In this document: one piece after another, positions 12,242 to 22,347 of the stretch
Layout: each line of letters starts with the position of its first letter
How positions within the stretch are numbered: position 1 is the first letter of the stretch
From: Plasmodium relictum
Taxonomy: Eukaryota > Apicomplexa > Aconoidasida > Haemosporida > Plasmodiidae
Assembly: GCF_900005765.1 (NCBI RefSeq)
Contig: NC_041690.1
Span: 2,294,001-2,358,000, forward strand
Direction: 5' to 3'
Length of the DNA: 64,000 bases
Program-made: the position numbers and the translations under genes
The notes under the pieces: generated by a model
Database searches by the model: none
Told to the model about the DNA's origin: nothing
The model's input: only the letters and a program-made list of their open reading frames with translations

Positions 12242-15200
12242 TTTATAAAAAATAAAAAATATACTTAAGTGTTAACATTGTTCAATATATTTTATTAAAA
12301 TTTGTTAAAGGAAAAAAAAAAAAAAAAAAAATTACAAAGTATTTATCTGTTTTCTTAAATTTATATCTTTTTTATATATTGTATTTAAGTTAACTAATGA
12401 AAAATTAAAAAATTATTATATTTTTTAATCAGATAATATAAATTTATAGAATTCTATTTTTCATTTAGCTTTATATTCTTTTTTTTCTTTTTCATATATA
12501 ATATTTATGCTTGATGGAAAACATAATAATTTAAATATAGTATTTTTGATTATCTCTTTAAACGTTTAGTCTTTAATTATTTTAAATTTAGTATAATTAA
12601 TAATATATATGTGAACTTTTTTTTTAATGGAAGCATCATTTGAAAATAAAAAAAAAATATATAACGTATATATTAATTATTTATTATAACATATATAAAA
12701 ATAATATATATATACATAATTTTTTCGTGTTTATACTTTACAAAAAAAAAAAAAAAAAAATCATAATTTATATATTTTTTGTATATTATAGTCTTAGTAT
12801 AAAGTTAAAATATTAATTAGTTATATCGTAAATGAATACTTGATAATTCTCTAAATTATTAAGATTGAAGAAAAAAAAAGTTTTAAACTAAAATAATAAA
12901 ATGGAAAGATTTTTTCATTTAAAATAGGCATATTTTTATAACATATTTTAAAATACCTTAAAAAAAAAGAAAAAAAGAAAGTGTGAAAAATGTACTTTAA
13001 ACTGTTATATTTACAACATTCTCACCTTTTTTAAAATAAATTGTAATGCAAGATTTTTTTTTCCTTTCATTGAAATAATATATATTTTATTTTTAGCAAT
13101 AAAACATTTCTTGTGAAAATCCTTAAAATGAGTTAAAAAAAAAAATAAAATAAAATAATATTTGAAATAATAAAAAATAATTTTATTCACTTATAATATT
13201 TAACACATCAAATGTAGTTCGTATATTTTGTTAAACAAAAAAATATTTTAAGTTCTATAAATAACTTTTACATAATGTTAATAATATATTATTTATTAAA
13301 TTATCTTTCAACTTTACATGTTTACTTAAATATAAAAAGTAATCAAATTTTCTTTTAAGGAAACTTAAAATAGAATTATTCTGATAACAATAAAAAGTTT
13401 AATGCAAATTTTTATAGCATTAGATGAGGTAGAAATAACTACAATTTATTTATTTAAATTACATAAATAAAGCTATATTTAAATAGTAATAAAAATTCAA
13501 AAATCAATAAGTTTTCTGCTAACTTAAAACTTGAAACGAAGTTACACGATTTTAGATTCATTTTGTATTAATACTGATCTTTAAAATCGTTTTGAATAAC
13601 TGTTAGAAAAATGATATATTTTAATATATATGAACTAATCAAGATAAAAAATATATAATTTTTTTCAGAACAGCTATTTTTTATTTATATATACAATAAT
13701 GCTATATTAAAAAAAAATATATAATTCGGATTTTATGAATCAAGTAAAATCTTATTGTATTAAAAAAAATATATATTATGAACCTTCATAAAAAAAAAGA
13801 AAAAGGTTAATATGAAATTCTTAAAGAACTGAAAAATTTATTATGTTACAAGGAATTACAAATTTAAATCTTATTAAAGGATATATATATGTATGTGTAT
13901 ATTTAAGAGAAATATATATATTTTAAAAAAAATTCAATGATTAAAAATATTAAATTTACATAATAGTAAATACTTCATTTTTTTTTTTTTTTTTGTTTTT
14001 CTTTATATTTAACTTTGTTCTTCATTTATAATATACTCTTTTTTCAAACTTCATTTAAATAAGTTTTTTTTTCTTTTTTTTATTAATTCTTGTATTTACT
14101 ATCTTTACATGCAAACTTTTACAAAAAAGAACTAATAAAAATAAAATTAAATTAATATTTTATTATGCACGTTAGTACATAATTTTTTTTTTTTTACTAT
14201 ATAGAAAAATATGACCGTTGTCAAAAAAAATGTATTGTTCTTGTGTGCAGATTAATCTAAATATTTGCAACTTTTTATAATTAAGCCGAAAAAAAAAAAA
14301 AATTATATTAATGTAAGATTAATCATATATTATAATAATAATAAAAGGAAGATAAAAAATAATTTTCATTTTTCATTTCTATGAATTAATGTATATTAAT
14401 TAAATTTTATTATCTTTAAAATATAAATAAATATTATTTTTTTTATAAATGTGAGTTTTTTTTTTTTTTTTTATTTATATATATACTATTTTTGTATGAT
14501 TTATTTTTTTTTTAATTTTTTTTTTCATAAATATTTAAAAATGAGTTACGCTTTTACTTCTTTTAAAGAAGCAAAAAGTAATTATGTGTAATTTTATGTA
14601 ATACATGAAAAATATAAAAAAGAAAAAATTGTAATGATTTTAAGCTTCATAAAATTTTATAATATATATATACTTTTTTCATGTAATATTAAAAAATAAA
14701 GATTTATGAAAAAGTAAATATATATACACAAGAATATATGGTAAATGCAAGCATTTCCCATTTTTATAAAATTTTTATTTTAAATAATATTTTTTTCATC
14801 TATAAATAATTAAATTTTTTTTTTTAAATTAAAAGATTTATTTTTTAAATTTTATAAAATATATTTATTTTAAAAATGTTTATATATGTTATAAAATATA
14901 TAAATATATTAAAAATAAGATAATTATTATATCATAGATAGTATGCATATTTGCAGGAAAAATTTTAATTTTTACGAAATACAAATATAGAAATTTTTTA
15001 ATAATTTACCATAATTAAATCTTTTTTTTTTTTTAATTAAATATATATTTGTTTAACTTTATATATATATGGAATGTCTAAATTGTTCTATTACATTTTT
15101 TTGTAAACAATAATATAAAATTAATACTGATATATTTATCTATATTTTAGAAAAGCTAAAAAAATATATGCATTTCATAATGATTATGAATTCAAATTAG

Positions 15201-16057
15201 TTATTATTTTAATTTTTTATCAAGAATAAATTATTCATTAAAAAAAAAAAATTTTTTAGATTATCATTTTTTTTTTAAACGTTAGACTCTTGTATATTTT
15301 ATTTATTTATTTTTTTTTTTTTTGCTTTTATAACCTACATTTTCAATTAACATTATTTTTTTTTTAATTTATCAATTTATGTATTTATATTATCATAGTT
15401 TTTCCTTTTATTTTTTAAGGATTTTAAAATTTTTTCTTTGATGAGACTTTTTTTTAATTTTTTTTTTATTTATTAACACCAGTAATTAATTTTAGTAAAT
15501 TTCCTTCTTTTATTCTATTTTATTATTTTATTATTTTATTTTTTGTTTTGTTTTTATGCTCATATATAAAAAAGAATGATAAAAATAATTAATTAAACAA
15601 AAATAGAGATGTTTAATTTTCTTTATAAAAAACTAAAAAATTATGAATAATTCTAATTTGTCTTTTTGTAAAAAAAAAAATACATAAAATAATGTTTTCA
15701 TGTTATTTAATTTTTGATAAGAATTAACTCTAGACAGGACAAAACTTCAGTATCATATATAAGTTATTAATATTATTTCATTTCATACATTATATTATCA
15801 AATTATTTAAATTTTTTAAAAAATATAAATTAAAATAGTGCATTTTAATAGTGCATTAAAATGTGAAATAAAATTCTTATCTTTAATTTTCATTTTAAGT
15901 AAGCATCTATATATATTCTAATATATTAATACAATACAATAGTTTTCATTTTTATATTCTTTTTTTTTTTTGTATAAATATAGAAATTATTAAGAATACT
16001 TAAAATCATTTCAAAAAATTGAATTAAATTATTAGAAAAAGTAGCAAAAAGATATCC

Positions 16058-16088
<31 letters not shown>

Positions 16089-16108
16089 GTGGTGAATTTA
16101 AGAAAGAA
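12242..16108. other. long divergent intergenic region upstream of CDPK5
   Basis: 3.87 kb with no coding signal, the presumed promoter region of CDPK5 and of the TFIIIC6-like gene. It contains GTGCA/TGCAC motifs at 14166-14170, 14245-14249, 15838-15842 and 15851-15855. The palindrome AGATTAATCT is at 14249-14258, with a near copy at 14316-14324. A 9-bp inverted repeat with a 27-nt loop lies at 13546-13590. A 20-plus-nt poly(A) run ends about 20 nt before the CDPK5 start. Confidence 0.6.
15838..15855 (+). promoter_or_regulatory. paired GTGCA motifs upstream of CDPK5 (candidate AP2-I sites)
   Basis: Two GTGCA cores (15838-15842, 15851-15855) lie in near-identical AATAGTGCATT contexts, about 255-270 nt before the CDPK5 start. 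The Plasmodium factor AP2-I is known to prefer GTGCA in promoters of late-schizont genes, and CDPK5 is a late-schizont egress gene. Binding here is inferred, not shown. Confidence 0.4.
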
Positions 16109-17809
16109 ATGAAAGAAAAAAAAATAGAGGATGAAATATTGAGAAAGGAAATAAGACAAAATAAAAGAGAAAAAGTAGTAAATATAAAAAATGCAGGAAT
16201 AAAAAGTAATACAAAAAGCACTATGGCTGATAGTGATGAAGATTATTCAATTATAACATTATGTACAAAATGCTTATCAAAAAAAATAGGAGATAATAAA
16301 AATAAAATAATTTTAGATAGTAAAGCTTTTAAAGATAATAGACTTAAAAATCGTAACAGCATAAGTAATACAGATCCATTATCTCATCATTTAAATTTAT
16401 CTCCTTATTTTGATAGATCACAAATAATTCAAGAAATAATATTGATGAATGATGTTGAATTAACCGAAGTATATGAATTTGATAAATACAAATTAGGGAA
16501 AGGATCTTACGGAAATGTAGTAAAAGCAGTAAGTAAAAAAACAGGTCAACAAAGAGCTATTAAAATAATTGAAAAAAAAAAAATTCATAATTTAGAAAGA
16601 TTAAAAAGAGAAATACTAATAATGAAACAAATGGATCACCCTAATATAATTAAATTATATGAAGTATACGAAGATCATGAAAAACTCTATTTAGTGTTAG
16701 AATTATGTTACGGTGGAGAATTATTTGATAAAATTGTTAAATATGGAAGTTTTTCCGAATATGAAGCATATAAGATTATGAGACAAGTTTTTTCAGCTAT
16801 ATATTATTGTCACAGCAAAAATATTATGCATAGAGATTTAAAACCTGAAAATATTTTATACGTAGATGACTCTGATGACTCACCTATACAAATAATTGAT
16901 TGGGGATTTGCCAGTAAATGTATGAATAATCACAACTTAAAATCAGTTGTAGGAACTCCTTATTATATAGCACCTGAAATATTAAGGGGGAAATATGATA
17001 AAAAATGTGATATATGGAGTAGTGGAGTTATCATGTATATTTTATTATGTGGATACCCTCCATTTAATGGAAAAAATAATGATGATATCTTAAAAAAAGT
17101 AAAGAAAGGAGAATTCATTTTTGATCCTAATTATTGGTCGAGAGTCAGTGATGACGCAAAAGATTTAATTTGTGAATGCTTAAATTATAATTATAAAGAA
17201 AGAATTGATGTTGAAGGTGTACTAAATCATAGATGGTTTAAAAAATTTAAAACCAATAATATAGTTATAAATAAAAGTTTAAATAGAAAATTAATAGAAA
17301 AATTTAAGGAATTTCATAAATTATGCAAAATTAAAAAATTAGCTGTAACTTGTATTGCTTATCAATTAAATGAGAAAGAAATAGGAAAATTAAAAAAAAC
17401 TTTTGAAGCATTTGATCATAATGGAGACGGAGTACTAACTATCTCTGAAATATTTCAGTGTTTAAAAGTTAATGATAATGAATTAGATAGAGAATTGTAT
17501 TTTTTATTGAAACAACTAGATACTGATGGGAATGGATTGATCGATTACACGGAATTTTTAGCTGCATGCCTAGATCATAGTATATTTCAACAAGATGTAA
17601 TTTGCAGAAATGCTTTTAATGTATTTGATTTAGATGGAGATGGAGTCATTACAAAAGATGAATTATATAAAATTTTGTCTTTTAGCGCTGTTCAAGTTTC
17701 CTTTAGTAAAGAAATAATTGAAAATTTAATAAAAGAAGTAGATTCTAATAATGATGGATTTATTGATTATGATGAATTTTATAAAATGATGACTGGAGGA
17801 AAAACTTGA
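16109..17809 (+). CDS. CDPK5: calcium-dependent protein kinase 5
   Basis: Ser/Thr kinase activated directly by calcium; in P. falciparum CDPK5 is required for merozoite egress. 566 residues, one exon, against about 568 in P. falciparum as I recall. Kinase domain about 124-375: glycine loop LGKGSYGNV (about 129-137), RAIK lysine near 152, HRDLKPEN with catalytic Asp 243, GTPYYIAPE. The DFG motif reads DWG (264-266). A junction helix (KLIEKFKEFHKLCKIKKLAV) leads to four EF-hands starting at residues 436, 471, 507 and 545; all have the expected acidic positions. There is no Gly at position 2, so no N-myristoylation signal. An alternative in-frame Met at residue 39 (MADSDEDYS) would remove a basic N-terminal extension. 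I remember the P. falciparum locus as PF3D7_1337800. Confidence 0.95.
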   Translation: MKEKKIEDEILRKEIRQNKREKVVNIKNAGIKSNTKSTMADSDEDYSIITLCTKCLSKKIGDNKNKIILDSKAFKDNRLKNRNSISNTDPLSHHLNLSPYFDRSQIIQEIILMNDVELTEVYEFDKYKLGKGSYGNVVKAVSKKTGQQRAIKIIEKKKIHNLERLKREILIMKQMDHPNIIKLYEVYEDHEKLYLVLELCYGGELFDKIVKYGSFSEYEAYKIMRQVFSAIYYCHSKNIMHRDLKPENILYVDDSDDSPIQIIDWGFASKCMNNHNLKSVVGTPYYIAPEILRGKYDKKCDIWSSGVIMYILLCGYPPFNGKNNDDILKKVKKGEFIFDPNYWSRVSDDAKDLICECLNYNYKERIDVEGVLNHRWFKKFKTNNIVINKSLNRKLIEKFKEFHKLCKIKKLAVTCIAYQLNEKEIGKLKKTFEAFDHNGDGVLTISEIFQCLKVNDNELDRELYFLLKQLDTDGNGLIDYTEFLAACLDHSIFQQDVICRNAFNVFDLDGDGVITKDELYKILSFSAVQVSFSKEIIENLIKEVDSNNDGFIDYDEFYKMMTGGKT

Positions 17810-18706
17810 AATATATTAAGATAATTATATCGCAATAAAATCTATATTTAAGTTCACTTATTTTTTATTTTAACTTTAATGCGTTAAGAGTATATTTCCT
17901 ATATAATATTTCTTACTTTTTCTTTTTTTTTCTTAAATAAGTTTCACTGGAATTTCTTATTTTTCTCGCTTTGCTTATTTCTTTAAATTTGCTATTTAAT
18001 TTTTTTGTTTTGTTTTTTTTATCTGTTATTATATTAATGAAACTTTAATTATTTGGGATTTATAGTAATTTTTTTTTTTTAATATTTTAATTTTGTGCTT
18101 TGATTTTTACATTTTAATTTTTTGTCAATTTGATTTTTGTATTTTTATAAATAATTTTTTCTTATAATTTTTTTGTTTTTTTGTTTTTTTTTTGTTTTTT
18201 TTTTGTTTTTTTTTTTTCTTTTCGGGGGATTCATTCTTTGTAAACGTACATTTTTTATTTTTTTTTTTCTTAAAATTAATCCATTTGCATTTTTATTACC
18301 ATGTAGTAAAATATAATTAAACGATTATTATTAGCTAATGTATTATCATTGATTATCTTTTTATACAACGGGAAACTGTTATATTTTTAAAAATATGATT
18401 AAAACACTTTAAGAGAAAATACTAGCCATATATACATGTATATGTATATGTGCATATAGTTTATAGTAACATAGTAATAGATCTTATACCTTATGAAAGA
18501 AAAGAAACATACAGCAAATAAGAAAATCTGAATATAATTCATATCTTATAAAAAATAATTTTTCTTAAGAATATATATTTATGTGCAAAAAAATTCACAT
18601 ATCACTATATCTAGAAAAAATAGTAATCTTTCAACATAATGGAAGTTTATATATAATTATTTTTATTTATATAACTCCTTTTTTTTTTTTTTTTTTGTAT
18701 TTATGT
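17810..18706. other. intergenic region between convergent CDPK5 and the PH/coiled-coil gene
   Basis: 3' flanks of two convergent genes, unusually T-rich on the + strand. It includes a T-tract array with spaced single Gs at about 18169-18217, followed by CGGGGGA. No coding signal. Confidence 0.6.
18169..18237 (+). repeat. T-tract array with spaced Gs, ending in GGGGG
   Basis: Runs of 7-12 Ts are separated by single Gs at 18175, 18183, 18194 and 18205, so the spacing is 8, 11 and 11 nt. The array ends in CTTTTCGGGGGA. It lies about 400 nt past the CDPK5 stop. Confidence 0.7.
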
Positions 18707-20945
18707 TCAGTTTTTCTTGATTTCTGTACGGATTTGTTTATCAAGAATGATTATGTTCTTCTCTAATCTATCGTATGCATTTTTTTTAATTTCATCCCAT
18801 TGTAAATCAGAAATCATACTTTTATTTTGAGGCCTTACTTTTTTTTTAAGAATATTAAAATCATTTTTAAGATCATTTAATTTTATTTTTATATAATTAT
18901 ATTTATTATCACTTAATATCTTTTCCTCGTAAGGGCACATTTTAATAGGTATAGAATAAATGTCAACATCATTTACAATATTGAAGTTTCCTATTCCTTC
19001 CATCCCTTCATTAAAATAAATTTGTTCACGCATTGGTATTGCATTCACATCATCCACATATGAATATAAAGGATAAACTTCTTTGTTATCGCCAATAACT
19101 GGATTTAGAACCTCTATTTCTCCGAATACCCAACCTAATCTTCTCAATGTAGTACAAGCAAAGTAAAAATAATCAGATGGTAATGTATGATTTATGTAAT
19201 AGCTTAATCGCTCTTCCAATATTTTGGATCTATGTGTTATGTAACATACCCTTGCATTTGCCTCTGATAATTTTGTTTCCTTTATCATATATTCAATAGA
19301 ATTCATTATTTCCTTTTGCTGATCTTCATTATATTTATAGCATTGTTCATAAAATTTTATTTTTGTCTGGCATAAAACAATTAATTTATGTAAATAATCA
19401 AAAATATCTCCAATTTCAACTATTTCTTTTATTTTTTTAATTTTTTCTTTATATCTGTCTACTAGATTATAAAATCGTTCATTCAATTTAATTATTTCTT
19501 GTTTTAAATTTTTATTATTTAACACCAATTTTTGATATCTTTCGTTGGTATTATAATTAATTAAAGTTATTTTCTCTGGATCACCACAAGCTTCTTCATA
19601 AGTTTCCATTATTTCGTTTAATTTTTTTTCTAATGTTTCTTTTTCGTTTTTTAAATCATTTATTAATTTTATTTTTTGCTCAGATTCATGAGTAACCATC
19701 TTTATTTTTTCTTTTAATTTACTATTTTCTGTATAAATACAAATTTTTAAATGATTTACATATATATAAAATTTTACTTGAATTACAAATATACTTTTTA
19801 TAAATAATTATGTATATGTACATTTTTTTATAACTAATGTATATATAGATGTGTGATAATACTTTCATTTATAAATTAAATTTTAATACCTTCAATTTTT
19901 AAACCTAATTCCTCGTGTATAAATTCCATTTCTGTTATTTTCTTTTGGAGAAATTCATCGGAGCTTTTAGCATTTACCTCAGCAGCTATTTGCAAGCGTT
20001 TATTCTTTGTTCTAATATTCTCTATGGTAATCTAATTTTAATAAATTTCATATATTATAGTTATAAATGTACACGCATATATATAGTCTTCATTTTTTTT
20101 TATATAATTTTTTAAATATACCTTCAAGGAGTTTATTTGTTCTTTCAGACTATTGATTTCTATTTCTTTATTTTTTATTTCTATATCACTTAGTTTTTTA
20201 ATATTATCTATATCATTTTTTATTTCTTCATTTTCTTCTTTCGTTATTTTTATATTATTATTAATACTATTGAAATTAGAATTATTTAAAGTATTATACC
20301 ATTTTTTTAGGAGTCCTTTGTCATTTACATACAATAGATATGTTTGACCATCATTATATTCAAGAGTTTTTATTTGTATTATATCTTCATTATCTCTTAA
20401 ATTAAATTCATTATTTTCTTCAATTATCTAAACATAAACTTAGAATTAATAATTTAAAAAAAAAGATGTCCATATTATTAATATTTTTTTTTTTTAATAA
20501 AAAACAATAAAAAAAAGAAAAAAAGAAAAAAAGAAAAAAAGAAAGAAATAAAGAAATAAAGATATATAATTAAAACTATAATAATTTATATTCTTTAAGA
20601 AATTACTTTATTTTTAAGAGCTATATGATAATTAATAATTTTTATTTGACTTCCTTCTAATAAAAAAATAGTATGTGGCCTATAATCTCCTTTTAATTTA
20701 TATACATAAAAAAAATTAGCTTTAATAAAGCAAAAATACTTTACCCATTTATTTTTTATTTCTTGTTCATCTTTAGAAATAGTATAATGGTCATGAATAT
20801 CTGCTACCCTATTTTTTTCGAAATATAATTGAGGATACTTTTTAAATTTTTTTTTTTTTGATGTATACATATAAAGAGTACCTGAAATAGACTTTTTTAC
20901 TAGATTACAATTCCCAAAATATATTAATGAACTAATATCAAACAT
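18707..20945 (-). CDS. PH-domain and coiled-coil protein, four exons
   Basis: 602 residues. Exons 20945-20607, 20427-20122, 20031-19890 and 19728-18707; donors GTAATT, GTATAT, GTATTA; phases 0, 0, 1. Exon 1 and the start of exon 2 together read as a pleckstrin-homology domain: SGTLYMYTSKKKKFKKY, then KWVKYFCFIKANFFYVYKLK, the strand TIFLLEGSQIKII, then YLLYVNDKGLLKKWYNTLNN with the conserved Trp of the C-terminal helix. A long coiled coil follows (about 140-330), and then a less repetitive C-terminal part (about 390-600) containing TTLRRLGWVFGEIEVLNPVI. PH domains usually bind phosphoinositides or proteins, so a membrane-linked scaffold is possible. I recognise no specific named homologue. 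It lies where five genes separate CDPK5 from DXS, as I remember for P. falciparum. Confidence 0.82.
20509..20548. repeat. homopurine tract inside intron 1 of the PH gene
   Basis: Forty nt of only A and G on the + strand, built of GAAAAAAA units. On the transcribed minus strand it is a polypyrimidine (TTTTTTTC)n tract, about 80-120 nt upstream of the exon 2 acceptor. Confidence 0.8.
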
Positions 20946-22259
20946 TTTTTTTTTTCTTTCTATTATTAAACATTATAATTAAGCATTTATAAAAGTAAAT
21001 ATAATAATTATTACAAAAAAATAGAGAAAAAAAAAAAAAAAACTACAAATAAAAATATAGTATTTTCTTATTTCTTTTTCTATAAATTACCAACAATTAA
21101 ATATTTCTTATTTTTTCTTATGAACAACAAAAATTTTGTTTAAGATACATAACTTTTTTTAAATATATATATATTATGATTTGTAAATTTTTCTTATAAT
21201 TAATCTCATTTAAATGTGTAGCACCATTAGGCACAGTTTCAATTTTTATTTATTTGAACAATAAAAATTTAATAGATATATCTTTAATTACTTCATAATT
21301 ATGTATATATAATACTACATATATTATTAAAAATATTTTATTGACTATAAGCAATATTAAGAAAAGACATTTATAAAATTTATTAATACATATATAATAC
21401 TATATTAAAAAAAAAAAATATGAAAAAATGTAAAAAATCTCAACTAAAATTATTTCTACATGTTTCTATTCATATAAATATATGCAAAATAGTAAAATGA
21501 ATAGAGATACAACTTTTTTATAAGCATCTTTTATTTTAAAAATATACTTTTTAAATTAATTTTTTTAATTCATATTCAAATTAAACAATATTTTAAAAAA
21601 AAACTTTGAAAAAATGAAAAAAATCCTATAAATAATTTTAGTGTAACTACCATATTATCACAATGAAATATATTCATCACACTTCTTTTTTTTCTTATTT
21701 AAGTATAGAATAATTATTTTTTAAAAAAATTAAATTTACTATTCTACATATTTTGTTCAAAAAAAAAATTTTGCAATTTTATAATACTATTCTAATTCAT
21801 AATATTATAAGAAATACTGTAACTAAGGAAAATAAAAAAAAAAAAAAATATTCCAAATAAATAAAGTTAAAATAAAAATTAAAACATACTAAGGATTTAT
21901 AAACAAAAAAAGAAAAATTATTCTTGTAGAAAGTAAATATAATATTCTATCATTTTTAGTGCAACTTTTTTTAAATTTTTTTCTTCATATTATAAGTATT
22001 CAGCTATTTTTTGTTCAAAAATATAAAATGCTTTTCTATTTATTATTAAATCATTTCAATTTTTTTTAAATTTGAAAAACATTTTTATAGTGTATATTTG
22101 AAATATTAAAGTTCTAAATGAATTTGAAAAATATCTCAAAAGAAAAAAAAAAATAATAATTTTTTATATATATTATTTGAATTAAGATTTTTTTCTATAT
22201 ATATATATATATATACATATATTTTATTTTATATTATTTTAGTTTCCATTATCAATTGT
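20946..22259. other. intergenic region, PH gene promoter to tRNA-Ser
   Basis: 5' flank of the PH/coiled-coil gene and upstream flank of the tRNA. It is AT-rich with a 20-nt (AT) run at about 22196-22216 and no coding signal. Confidence 0.6.
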
Positions 22260-22341
22260 GACAGTTTGTCCGAGTGGTTAAGGAGGTTGACTCGAAATCA
22301 ACTGGGCTCTGCCCGCACAGGTTCAAATCCTGTAACTGTCG
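22260..22341 (+). tRNA. tRNA-Ser, anticodon CGA
   Basis: An 82-nt class II tRNA with no intron. The acceptor stem GACAGTT pairs with AACTGTC, with discriminator G at 22341. The anticodon stem GTTGA/TCAAC closes the loop CTCGAAA, giving anticodon CGA, which reads serine codon TCG. The long variable arm (TGGGCTCTGCCCGC) is typical of tRNA-Ser, and the T arm ACAGG/CCTGT encloses TTCAAAT. The internal promoter is intact (A box region TCCGAGTGGTTAAGGA, B box GGTTCAAATCC). It is by far the most GC-rich stretch of its neighbourhood. The gene stands alone between two protein genes. Confidence 0.97.
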
Positions 22342-22342
22342 G

Positions 22343-22347
22343 TTTTT
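22343..22347 (+). terminator. RNA polymerase III terminator of tRNA-Ser
   Basis: Five Ts begin two bases after the discriminator base, as expected for a Pol III termination signal. Confidence 0.75.

Noticed and set aside
15926-16221. Minus-strand Phe-rich frames across the CDPK5 start
   Set aside because: They arise from the poly(A) leader and the AT-rich 5' end of CDPK5 read backwards.
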